Assembly (NCBI RefSeq): GCF_004519515.1
Contig: NZ_CP038145.1
Location: forward strand, 558,001 to 622,000
From: Actinobacillus indolicus
Lineage (GTDB): Bacteria; Pseudomonadota; Gammaproteobacteria; Enterobacterales; Pasteurellaceae
Direction: 5' to 3'
DNA length: 64,000 nt
Part shown: one piece after another, positions 51,844-60,654 of the stretch
Position numbering within the stretch: the first letter of the stretch is position 1
Layout: the number at the start of each line of letters is the position of its first letter
The notes under the pieces: model-generated
Databases searched by the model: none
What the model was told of the DNA's origin: nothing
Seen by the model: only the letters and a program-made list of their open reading frames with translations
Made by a program: the position numbers and the translations under genes

Positions 51844-52842
51844 TTAAAAACCCGCCTCAATATACTTGTCTCGGCCTTGATACTCTTTGGGTAAGAACTC
51901 ATTAATCTCACCCCAATATAATGTTAGTTCTACTTCACCCATTGAAAAAGGACCTAAAGCATAAGGTGGATAAACAAATGTAATGCCTGATTCTGAAAAA
52001 TAGAATTCTTCGGAGAAAGTTAACTCTGCTTTAGCGCTAAAAGGTTCACTATTATCACCAGATAATAGCGCCCATTCGTCCACATAGCGATTCCATAGTG
52101 TTTCTTTCAAAGCTGCTTGTTCTTTCTCTGACAAGAGATCAGACAACTTAATAATAGCTTGTTTATCAGTATCAATATTCAAGTATGTTGTACTATACAT
52201 TCCATGAGCGCCACCTGTATAGCTATTATAAAATTGGGAAAAAACCACTAAATTATTACGCTGATAGACATAATTACTATTCATCACTTCTGTATATGCG
52301 ATAGCTGGATTTTCTTTCGCATCAGCAATCATTGCATCAAACTGTTTTTGAATAACCTTCAATGCCGTTTCACGCTCTTTGCCTTTTTCTACTTTTGGTA
52401 CTGGAATTTTATTGCCTTGAGCATCAAATTCTCCGCTCCAATTTTGAATAAATTCGTTATAAATTAACGTATCTAACCATTCGATGTTGGTCTTAGGAAG
52501 CGTAATGCCTACTTGAACAAGCGTTTCTTCTCGAAAAAATTCATCATCGCTATTCGGATCTTTTTTATGTTTTACCACTTCTTGCTTATCAAAAAGTGTT
52601 TCGATCTCAACCCTTAGTGCAGGGAAAGCTGATTTTGCTTTTTCCGCTTCAGCTTTTAGATCAACTAATTCTTTACTCGCATTGTCTAACTCAGCTTTCG
52701 TTTTCTCTAAATCACTTTTTAATTGAGAAATTTCCTGCGTAGATTGCTGTACTTGAGCAGTTAATGCATTTTTTTCTTTATCATCACAAGCAGATAAAAA
52801 AATCGCAGAAGAAATCGCTATTGCAATGAAGGACTTTTTCAT
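51844..52842 (-). CDS. RsiV-like lipoprotein with coiled coil and DUF3298-type domain
   Basis: 332 residues. A lipoprotein signal ends LSA-C19. Residues 25-70 form a coiled coil (QVQQSTQEISQLKSDLEKTKAELDN in part). The rest resembles DUF4163/DUF3298: FSQFYNSYTGGAHGMYSTTYLNID, followed by LTFSEEFYFSESGITFVYPPYALGPFSMG. In Bacillus RsiV this fold binds lysozyme; in Gram-negative relatives its role is not known. No sigma factor gene is adjacent. It probably sits in the inner or outer membrane facing the periplasm. Confidence 0.75.
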   Translation of the reverse strand: MKKSFIAIAISSAIFLSACDDKEKNALTAQVQQSTQEISQLKSDLEKTKAELDNASKELVDLKAEAEKAKSAFPALRVEIETLFDKQEVVKHKKDPNSDDEFFREETLVQVGITLPKTNIEWLDTLIYNEFIQNWSGEFDAQGNKIPVPKVEKGKERETALKVIQKQFDAMIADAKENPAIAYTEVMNSNYVYQRNNLVVFSQFYNSYTGGAHGMYSTTYLNIDTDKQAIIKLSDLLSEKEQAALKETLWNRYVDEWALLSGDNSEPFSAKAELTFSEEFYFSESGITFVYPPYALGPFSMGEVELTLYWGEINEFLPKEYQGRDKYIEAGF

Positions 52843-52864
52843 AATGGCTCCTTAGAGTGATTGG

Positions 52865-52922
52865 ACAAGCGGTGAGATTTTCTTTTCATTTTGCAAAATG
52901 TCAGAAAGATCCCACCGCTTGT
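52865..52922 (-). terminator. USS-pair hairpin after ilvD
   Basis: ACAAGCGGTGAGAT (from 52865) and the opposing ACCGCTTGT (52914-52922) pair across a 36-40 base loop just after the ilvD stop, upstream of the lipoprotein gene on the same strand. Imperfect beyond the USS cores. Confidence 0.5.
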
Positions 52923-52928
52923 GTTTAA

Positions 52929-54764
52929 TTAAATTTTGGTTTTATCTCGAACTGCACCTTTATCCGCAGAGGTCGCAAAATGTCCATACACTTTTAATGC
53001 AAAAGAGACTTCACGTTGACGGTTTGCTGGCTTCCAGCCTTTCGCATCTTGTTCTGCGCGTCGTTGAGCAAGCTCAGCTTCAGGCACAGCCAGTTCGATT
53101 TTACGGTTTGGAATATCAATTTCAATGGTATCACCATCTTTAACAACCCCAATTAGTCCACCTGCAGCGGCCTCTGGTGAGCAATGTCCGATTGATAAGC
53201 CTGATGTACCGCCAGAGAAACGACCGTCCGTTAATAAGGCACAAGCCTTGCCTAAACCCATAGATTTTAAGTAGCTAGTCGGATAAAGCATCTCTTGCAT
53301 ACCCGGTCCGCCTTTAGGGCCTTCGTAGCGGATAACCACAACGTGTCCTGCTCGTACTTTTCCACCTAAAATGCCTGCAACAGCATCTTCTTGGCTTTCA
53401 AACACAATGGCTTCGCCTTTGAATTTTAAGATTGATTCGTCCACCCCTGCGGTTTTGACGATACAGCCGTCTAAGGCAATATTGCCCGACAACATTGCTA
53501 AACCACCGTCTTGGCTGTACGCGAATTCTTTGCTACGGATACAACCATTTTGGCGGTCATCATCGACCGTATCCCAACGGGTGTCTTGTGAGAAGGCTTT
53601 AGTGGTGCGAATACCTGCCGGCCCTGCACGGAAGAATTTATGTACCGCTTCATCTTTGGTTAACACAATGTCGTACTTCGCAATCTGCTCCGCAAGGCTT
53701 AAGCCTAACACCGTACGAGTTTGGTTGTTCAATAACCCTGCACGATCTAGCTCGCCTAAAATTGCCATAATCCCACCTGCACGGTGAACATCTTCCATAT
53801 GGTATTTCGCTGTATTTGGTGCCACTTTGCTTAAGCAAGGAACTTTGCGAGAAAGGCGATCAATATCCGCCATGGTGAAATCCACTTCCGCTTCTTGTGC
53901 AGCAGCAAGTAAGTGTAAAACGGTGTTAGTTGAACCGCCCATTGCAATATCTAAGCTCATTGCATTGTCAAAGGCTTCTTTGCTTGCGATAGAACGCGGA
54001 AGAACGGACAAATCATCTTGCTCATAATATTTTTTGCATAGCTCAACAATTTGCGTACCTGCATCCAAGAATAACTGTTTACGATCAGCGTGTGTCGCAA
54101 GGCAAGAGCCGTTGCCTGGTAAACTTAAACCAAGCGCCTCAGTTAAGCAGTTCATTGAGTTTGCGGTAAACATCCCCGAACAAGAACCGCAAGTTGGACA
54201 AGCGGAACGTTCAATGGCGGACACATCTTCGTCTGATACATTTCTATCAGCAGCTTGCACCATCGCATCAACTAAGTCTAACTTAATGATTTGATCAGAT
54301 AATTTCGTTTTACCCGCTTCCATCGGACCGCCAGAAACGAAAATTGTTGGAATATTTAAACGCAACGCCGCCATTAACATTCCTGGGGTGATTTTGTCGC
54401 AGTTTGAAATACAGACCATCGCATCGGCACAATGTGCGTTCACCATATATTCCACGCTGTCCGCAATTAAATCACGGCTCGGCAGAGAATAGAGCATACC
54501 GCCGTGTCCCATCGCAATCCCGTCATCAACTGCAATGGTGTTAAACTCTTTTGCCACGCCACCTGCTTTTTCAATTTGCTCAGCAACCATTTGTCCTAAG
54601 TCTTTTAAATGAACGTGTCCTGGTACGAATTGGGTAAAGGAGTTCACCACCGCAATAATCGGTTTACCAAAGTCATTCTCTTTCATTCCCGTTGCACGCC
54701 ATAAAGCTCGTGCCCCTGCCATATTACGACCTTGTGTACTGGTCGCTGAACGTAATTTAGGCAT
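52929..54764 (-). CDS. ilvD: IlvD, dihydroxy-acid dehydratase
   Basis: 611 residues from the ATG at 54762-54764 (GGAGAG upstream), giving MPKLRSATSTQGRNMAGARALWRATGM as in E. coli up to small changes. Iron-sulfur cysteines lie in CISNCDKITPGM and CPTCGSCSGMFTANSMNC; the C-terminal tract LLTDGRFSGGTSGLSIGH is diagnostic. It makes the 2-keto acid precursors of valine and isoleucine. It stands alone, without the ilvGMEDA neighbours of enteric bacteria. Confidence 0.96.
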   Translation of the reverse strand: MPKLRSATSTQGRNMAGARALWRATGMKENDFGKPIIAVVNSFTQFVPGHVHLKDLGQMVAEQIEKAGGVAKEFNTIAVDDGIAMGHGGMLYSLPSRDLIADSVEYMVNAHCADAMVCISNCDKITPGMLMAALRLNIPTIFVSGGPMEAGKTKLSDQIIKLDLVDAMVQAADRNVSDEDVSAIERSACPTCGSCSGMFTANSMNCLTEALGLSLPGNGSCLATHADRKQLFLDAGTQIVELCKKYYEQDDLSVLPRSIASKEAFDNAMSLDIAMGGSTNTVLHLLAAAQEAEVDFTMADIDRLSRKVPCLSKVAPNTAKYHMEDVHRAGGIMAILGELDRAGLLNNQTRTVLGLSLAEQIAKYDIVLTKDEAVHKFFRAGPAGIRTTKAFSQDTRWDTVDDDRQNGCIRSKEFAYSQDGGLAMLSGNIALDGCIVKTAGVDESILKFKGEAIVFESQEDAVAGILGGKVRAGHVVVIRYEGPKGGPGMQEMLYPTSYLKSMGLGKACALLTDGRFSGGTSGLSIGHCSPEAAAGGLIGVVKDGDTIEIDIPNRKIELAVPEAELAQRRAEQDAKGWKPANRQREVSFALKVYGHFATSADKGAVRDKTKI

Positions 54765-54877
54765 AAATAATCTCTCCAAATGTTGATGTTGTGTTTTAAT
54801 CTAAAAAATTTTGCAAAATATTTGCAGAATCAGACCGCTTGTTAATGATCGCATTCTAACCGATTTTTACAGGAACG

Positions 54878-56899
54878 CTACTTTCTATTTGCTTTTACCA
54901 TTGCCATGAGATTATTTAATCCAGTAGAAACTTTTTGTTGGCGTTCTTGCTCGCTTAATTGCGGTTTGTCTTTTTCCCATTGCAAATCATCTTGCGGTAA
55001 TTCGAGTAAAAATCGGCTGATTTCAGGTTTAATCACTTCGCCGTATTGACGGCGTTCTTTGCATAAAGAGAAAGTAAGCGTCTGTTGCGCACGAGTAATG
55101 CCAACGTAAGCCAGACGACGCTCTTCTTCCACATTATCTTCATCAATACTGGTTTGGTGAGGCAAAATGCCTTCTTCCATACCGATCAAAAAAACGTGAG
55201 GAAATTCCAATCCTTTGGACGCGTGTAGCGTCATCAGTTGCACCTGATCGCTCTCGTCATCACCTTCGCCACGTTCCATCATATCTCTTAGGGTCAAATT
55301 GGTGACGACTTGATTTAAGCTCATTGGCTCGCTGAGTTCATCGCCTTCCAACATTTTCTCCACCCATTCAAACAGCGTTTGCACATTGCGACTTTGCATT
55401 TCTGCGGATTTCGGGGTTGCCGCCGTTTCGTAGAGATAGGCTTCATATTGAATTTTCGCCAGCATACCTTGAATTGCAGATTTCGGTTCGGATCTGACCG
55501 CTTGATCGGACAATTCCACCACCCAACGCGCAAAATCCTGCAAGGCTTGATAAGGCTTCGGGGTTAAACGTTGGATCAGTTCAAAATCAAAAATTGCTTC
55601 AAACAAACTCACCTGTTTTTCATTGGCAAGTTGCCCTAATTTTTCGAGCGTCGCAGCCCCAATTTCCCGTTTCGGCGTATTCACAATGCGTAAAAATGCC
55701 GCATCGTCATCTTGGTTCACCAACAAACGCAGATACGCCAACATATCTTTGATTTCAGCTTTAGCAAAGAAAGAAGTTCCGCCTGAAATTTTGTAGGGAA
55801 TTCGGTTTTGGATCAGCAACTTTTCCAACAAGCGAGATTGGTGATTGCCACGATACAAAATCGCATAATCTTTATACTTGGTTTTGCGTGAAAAACGGTG
55901 AGCAATCAACTCACCGACAATGCGTTCCGCTTCGTGTTCTTCATTTTTCGCTTCAATCACATTGAGTTTCTCACCCTCGCCCAACTGCGAAAACAGGCGT
56001 TTATCAAATAAGTGATCGTTGTTATCAATCAGAATGTTGGCACAATGCAAAATCCGTTGGCTAGAGCGGTAATTTTGTTCCAGTTTAATCACCTTGAGCT
56101 TCGGGAAATCCTGTTGCAGCCGCCCCATATTTTCCGGTTTTGCACCACGCCACGAGTAAATCGACTGATCGTCATCGCCCACCACGGTAAAATTGCCCTC
56201 GTGACCAACCAACAGCTTAATCAATTCATATTGGCTGGTATTGGTGTCTTGATACTCGTCTACCAACAGATAACGAATTTTCTGTTGCCAACGCTCTTTG
56301 GCTTCAGGAAACTGCTTAAACAGTAAGGTCGGCAACATAATCAAATCATCAAAGTCCAAGGCATTATAGGCTTTGAGCTGGTTTTGATATTGGTCGTAAA
56401 AATGGCTGAACACCCGATCACGATCGCTTTTTGCTAAGGCAATCGTCTGATCGGGCAAAAGCAGATCGTTTTTCCAGTTAGAAATGGTCGCCACCAGTAA
56501 CTTCAGCAGATCTTTATCTTCCGTCACATTTTCAGGCAACAGATGTTTCAACAACGCCAGCTGATCGTGTTCGTCGAACAGCGTCATCCCCGACTTATAG
56601 CCGAGTAATTTATATTCACGTTTTAAAATCTCAAAACCAAGGGTATGAAAGGTTGAAATCGTCAATCCCCGACTGCTTTCCTTACCGATAGAATGTGCCA
56701 CACGCTCACGCATTTCACGGGCAGCTTTATTGGTAAAAGTCACCGCTGCAATCTGCTTGGGCGAATAACCACAACGGGCAATCAAATGTGCAATTTTATT
56801 GATGATCACCCGTGTCTTGCCCGAACCGGCACCCGCCAGCACAAGGCAAGCCCCATTGACATATTCTACCGCTTGTTGTTGTTGTGGATTGAGTTTCAT
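54878..56899 (-). CDS. rep: Rep, ATP-dependent DNA helicase
   Basis: 673 residues from the ATG at 56897-56899, the same length as E. coli Rep and the same start pattern (MKLNPQQQQAVEYVNG). Walker A AGAGSGKT at 22-29, then VDEYQDTN, VVGDDDQSIYSWRG, LEQNYRSS, LMTLHASKGLEFPHVF and LAYVGITRAQ. It is a 3'-5' SF1A helicase that clears protein roadblocks ahead of the replication fork. Divergent from recB with a 118-base gap. Confidence 0.95.
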   Translation of the reverse strand: MKLNPQQQQAVEYVNGACLVLAGAGSGKTRVIINKIAHLIARCGYSPKQIAAVTFTNKAAREMRERVAHSIGKESSRGLTISTFHTLGFEILKREYKLLGYKSGMTLFDEHDQLALLKHLLPENVTEDKDLLKLLVATISNWKNDLLLPDQTIALAKSDRDRVFSHFYDQYQNQLKAYNALDFDDLIMLPTLLFKQFPEAKERWQQKIRYLLVDEYQDTNTSQYELIKLLVGHEGNFTVVGDDDQSIYSWRGAKPENMGRLQQDFPKLKVIKLEQNYRSSQRILHCANILIDNNDHLFDKRLFSQLGEGEKLNVIEAKNEEHEAERIVGELIAHRFSRKTKYKDYAILYRGNHQSRLLEKLLIQNRIPYKISGGTSFFAKAEIKDMLAYLRLLVNQDDDAAFLRIVNTPKREIGAATLEKLGQLANEKQVSLFEAIFDFELIQRLTPKPYQALQDFARWVVELSDQAVRSEPKSAIQGMLAKIQYEAYLYETAATPKSAEMQSRNVQTLFEWVEKMLEGDELSEPMSLNQVVTNLTLRDMMERGEGDDESDQVQLMTLHASKGLEFPHVFLIGMEEGILPHQTSIDEDNVEEERRLAYVGITRAQQTLTFSLCKERRQYGEVIKPEISRFLLELPQDDLQWEKDKPQLSEQERQQKVSTGLNNLMAMVKANRK

Positions 56900-57017
56900 G
56901 GTATTTCCCTTTGATGTAAGCGGTATGATTTTAGTGATTTTTTGCAAATTGTCGAATAAAACTGACCGCTTGTGTTTTGGGTGGTAAAATAGCCGATATT
57001 TTTACTGCTTTTTTACG

Positions 57018-60000
57018 ATGATGAAAACTTTAGATGCGCTACGTTTACCTTTAAATCAATCCTGTTTAATTGAAGCTTCTGCGGGCACGGGCAAAACCTA
57101 TACGATGGCAAATTTATATTTGCGTTTGATTTTAGGTGTTGGCTGTGCGCCTTTAACCGTTGAGCAAATTCTTGTAGTGACCTTTACCAAGGCAGCGACA
57201 CAAGAGCTTCGTGATCGGATTCGTAAAAGACTCGCCAATGTAGGAAAATGGTTTAAAGATCCAGACACAGATAAGGCACAAAAAGAATTTGGCAAAGATC
57301 CGTTTCTTAAAGATCTTTATCTCGATATTCAACCACGTTTAAATGAAGCGTTATTACGCTTAAAAATCGCAGAGCGTGAGATGGATTTAGCCAGTATTTT
57401 TACGATTGATAGCTTCTGTCAAAAGATGTTATTCCAGTTTGCCTTTGATTCTGGCGTTCGTTTTGATATTGATTTATTGACGAACGAAAGCGAACTGCTT
57501 AATCGTTTGAGTGAAGAAACGTGGCGAGAGCTGTTTTATCCAATGGGATTAGAAGAAAGCGCACTTATAAATAAAGAAGTAAAAAGTCCAGCAAGTGCAC
57601 TTAATGAAATAAAAAACTATCTTTATAAAAATCAACTCCAACTTAGCATTGAACAAAAGTGGATGAATAATGATTTTTCAACCTTTGTGGCAGAATATCA
57701 AAGCTTCTTAACAGAAATTAAAAGACATTGGTTATCTATTGTGGAAGAATCTCGTGCACTGATTTTAAATGAGATTCATGAAACCAAACTTTCTCGAGGG
57801 AGTTATAAGGTAGAGAAAGTGGAAGCGTGGATTTGTGATCTTAATAAATGGGCAACTGGAAGTTCCATTGAATTTCCTTATGAAAGTTTTATTTATTTTT
57901 GCCAAGATTGCGTTATATCTGCAACGAAAAAAGCATTTACGCCACTTCAGCACCCGATTTTAGAGCAAAATCAGGCTTTTTTAACTCATTATCAAGAGCA
58001 CTTTAAAGCTCAACAAGAGACACTAAAAGCTTTCTTACATTATAAATTCTTAATGCATCTACGCCAAAAACTCACCGATTATAAGCAAACGCATAAAGAG
58101 AAAAGTTTTGGCGATATGTTGAGCTTTTTGCTCTCCGCCTTGCAATCAGAGCGTGGGGATACCTTAGCCCAACAAATCCGAGCCTTGTACCCGTTTGCGA
58201 TGATTGATGAATTCCAAGATACGAACCAACAGCAATATGAAGTGTTTCAGCGTATCTTTATGGGGCAAAATAGTAGCGGACAAGGTTTTATTATGATCGG
58301 CGATCCAAAACAGTCGATCTATAAATTCCGTGGTGCTGATATTTTCACCTATTTAAAAGCGAAGAATGAAGTTCAGGAACAAGCAACCCTTGACCGTAAC
58401 TGGCGATCTGTGCCTGAAGTAGTGGATAGTTGCAATCGTTTATTTCAGTTTCCAGAAGGAAGCCATCATCCATTTTTATATAAAGATATTCCATTCCAGC
58501 CTGTTAAGGCTAAAGACAATGCTGAAAAATTAATTGGCGAACAAGCAACCCGATATTTCTTAATTTCCACAGAATTTAAAGAACAGCTTGCTGCGGAGCA
58601 TTGTGCTTACCAAATTCAACAACAGCTGAAAAAAAGTGAGCAAGGTTTAATTACCTTACCAAAAGAAAAAAAAGAAGATGAAAAAAAAGAAAGTGAATAT
58701 CGACCGCTCGAAGCGAAAGACATTACGATCCTTGTGCGTAGCCATAAACAAGCTAGCTTAATCCGAGCAGAATTATTAAAACGCCATATTCCATCAGTCT
58801 TTTTCTCTGAACGAAACAGCGTCTATGAAACCCAAGAAGCACAAGATTTACGCTTTATTCTTTCTGCGTGTTTAAACCCTTATCGTCAATCCAGCTTGCT
58901 TTCAGCCATTGGCACATCGCTTTGGGGCTTAACATCGACCGATATTTTTAATATCAAACAAGATGAAAAAGCGTGGGATAATGTGGTGGAAACCTTTGTG
59001 GGCTATCAACAAGTTTGGCTACATCAGGGGATTTTACCGATGTTGCACCAAATTTTTGTGAAAGAGAATATTATCCAACGGATCAATGCTTTACCGAATG
59101 CAGAACGTCGCATTACCGATCTGTTGCATTTAGCCGAACTACTACAAGGGGCAATGCCAAATTTAGAGAACGAATCTGCCTTGCTACGTTGGTATGAACA
59201 ACAATTAGATAATCCCGATGGCTACGCCGATGAACAAAAACAGCGTTTAGAGAGCGAAGAGAGTTTGGTCAAAGTCGTGACTATTCACGGCTCAAAAGGG
59301 TTGGAATACCCTGTGGTTTGGTTGCCATTTGTGGCTAAAGCAAGCCAACCTGCTAAAAGTAAATCAATGGCTATCTATCAGGATAAAGACGGCAATGCTC
59401 ATTGGAGTTTTGGTTCTCAATCGAGTGAAATTAAAAGCTATATCAATAGAGCAGAGTTTTCCGAAGGCTTACGATTACTTTATGTGGCAATCACACGAGC
59501 CAAATATCAATTAAATTGTATATTACCTGCCCAATTTGATAAAAATTGGAATGGTATGAGTTATTTACTCACAAATGGTGAAATTGAATTAGGCGGAAAA
59601 GCACCGAGTCAAACGACAGAAAGTTATATTGAGCATAAAGGGATACAAGCCGAGATCTTTTCTCTTGAGAATGATATTCCTGAAGACGATTGGCAACCAA
59701 CACTCGTACAACCTATTGATATTGAAGCCAAATCCTTTACTGGCACAATTCGCACCGTTGGGCAAATTACTAGCTTTACGGCATTACAGGCTCAAAATGA
59801 ACGTTTGCAAAATAAAGGGCAAAACACACCGCTTGCTACTTTTGGTGACGAAGCTCAAGATTATGACCGCACAGAGTTCATCGTATCAGATTTTCTTGAA
59901 GAGAACGCTCAGCCATATAGTCGTTACCAATTTCCACATAGCACGAAAGTCGGTAATCTGTTGCATAAATTCTTTGAGCATTGGGATTTTCAACAAGCGG

Positions 60001-60620
60001 TGGATCAAACGCAATTACAAACATTGTGTGAACAACTTGATTTAGACGAAGCGTGGCTTGAGCCTTTAACAAGGTGGTTTGAGCAAGTTATTCAAACCCC
60101 ATTTGGTGAACAAGCGGTCAGTTTAGCGCAGATTTTTACAAATAAACGCTTGAACGAATGGCAATTTTATTTACGCTTATCAAACAAAGAAGCCTTATAT
60201 CGACTGAATCAGCTACTGAAAAAACATAGCCCCTTAGCCAAACAGTTGCCTGATTTGACCTTATATAACCTAGAAGGCTTTGTGCGTGGTTTTGTCGATT
60301 GTATTGCCCAAATTGACGGCAAGTTCTATGTAATTGACTATAAATCCAATTTTTTAGGCTATCTGCCACAAGATTATCAAGCCGAAAAATTAGCCAAAAC
60401 AATGGGGCAATTCCGCTATGATTTGCAATATTTACTCTATACCCTTGCCGTTCACCGCTATTTAAGCGCTCGCTTAGGGGAAAATTATGACTACGAGCAG
60501 CACTTTGGCGGTGTGGCTTATTTATTCCTACGAGGAATGAATGGTGAAGCAAATAGCGGTGTTTATTTTGATAAACCAAGTCAGGAGTTGATTGAAGAGA
60601 TGGATCAATTGTTTGGGTAA
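57018..60620 (+). CDS. recB: RecB, helicase-nuclease subunit of exonuclease V
   Basis: 1200 residues. Walker A EASAGTGKT at 19-27, MIDEFQDTNQQQYEVF near 395, MIGDPKQSIYKFRGAD, LDRNWRS, VTIHGSKGLEYPVVWLP, LLYVAITRAKYQL and the C-terminal nuclease domain with GFVDCIAQIDGKFYVIDYKSN (catalytic D-Y-K at 1107-1109). It unwinds and degrades broken DNA ends and loads RecA at Chi. A Lys/Glu-rich insert near residues 550-562 is encoded with two A8 runs. recC and recD are not adjacent in this window. Confidence 0.94.
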   Translation: MMKTLDALRLPLNQSCLIEASAGTGKTYTMANLYLRLILGVGCAPLTVEQILVVTFTKAATQELRDRIRKRLANVGKWFKDPDTDKAQKEFGKDPFLKDLYLDIQPRLNEALLRLKIAEREMDLASIFTIDSFCQKMLFQFAFDSGVRFDIDLLTNESELLNRLSEETWRELFYPMGLEESALINKEVKSPASALNEIKNYLYKNQLQLSIEQKWMNNDFSTFVAEYQSFLTEIKRHWLSIVEESRALILNEIHETKLSRGSYKVEKVEAWICDLNKWATGSSIEFPYESFIYFCQDCVISATKKAFTPLQHPILEQNQAFLTHYQEHFKAQQETLKAFLHYKFLMHLRQKLTDYKQTHKEKSFGDMLSFLLSALQSERGDTLAQQIRALYPFAMIDEFQDTNQQQYEVFQRIFMGQNSSGQGFIMIGDPKQSIYKFRGADIFTYLKAKNEVQEQATLDRNWRSVPEVVDSCNRLFQFPEGSHHPFLYKDIPFQPVKAKDNAEKLIGEQATRYFLISTEFKEQLAAEHCAYQIQQQLKKSEQGLITLPKEKKEDEKKESEYRPLEAKDITILVRSHKQASLIRAELLKRHIPSVFFSERNSVYETQEAQDLRFILSACLNPYRQSSLLSAIGTSLWGLTSTDIFNIKQDEKAWDNVVETFVGYQQVWLHQGILPMLHQIFVKENIIQRINALPNAERRITDLLHLAELLQGAMPNLENESALLRWYEQQLDNPDGYADEQKQRLESEESLVKVVTIHGSKGLEYPVVWLPFVAKASQPAKSKSMAIYQDKDGNAHWSFGSQSSEIKSYINRAEFSEGLRLLYVAITRAKYQLNCILPAQFDKNWNGMSYLLTNGEIELGGKAPSQTTESYIEHKGIQAEIFSLENDIPEDDWQPTLVQPIDIEAKSFTGTIRTVGQITSFTALQAQNERLQNKGQNTPLATFGDEAQDYDRTEFIVSDFLEENAQPYSRYQFPHSTKVGNLLHKFFEHWDFQQAVDQTQLQTLCEQLDLDEAWLEPLTRWFEQVIQTPFGEQAVSLAQIFTNKRLNEWQFYLRLSNKEALYRLNQLLKKHSPLAKQLPDLTLYNLEGFVRGFVDCIAQIDGKFYVIDYKSNFLGYLPQDYQAEKLAKTMGQFRYDLQYLLYTLAVHRYLSARLGENYDYEQHFGGVAYLFLRGMNGEANSGVYFDKPSQELIEEMDQLFG

Positions 60621-60625
60621 AACAT

Positions 60626-60647
60626 AAAGGTGGGTCTCCCCACCTTT
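60626..60647. terminator. Bidirectional terminator between recB and malQ
   Basis: AAAGGTGGG / CCCACCTTT stem with a four-base loop, 5 bases after the recB stop and 8 bases before the malQ end. Confidence 0.85.
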
Positions 60648-60654
60648 TACTTCA

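Noticed and set aside
54784..54877. An attenuator leader before ilvD
   Set aside because: The gap has no short peptide rich in Ile/Val/Leu and no alternative hairpins, only a USS core.
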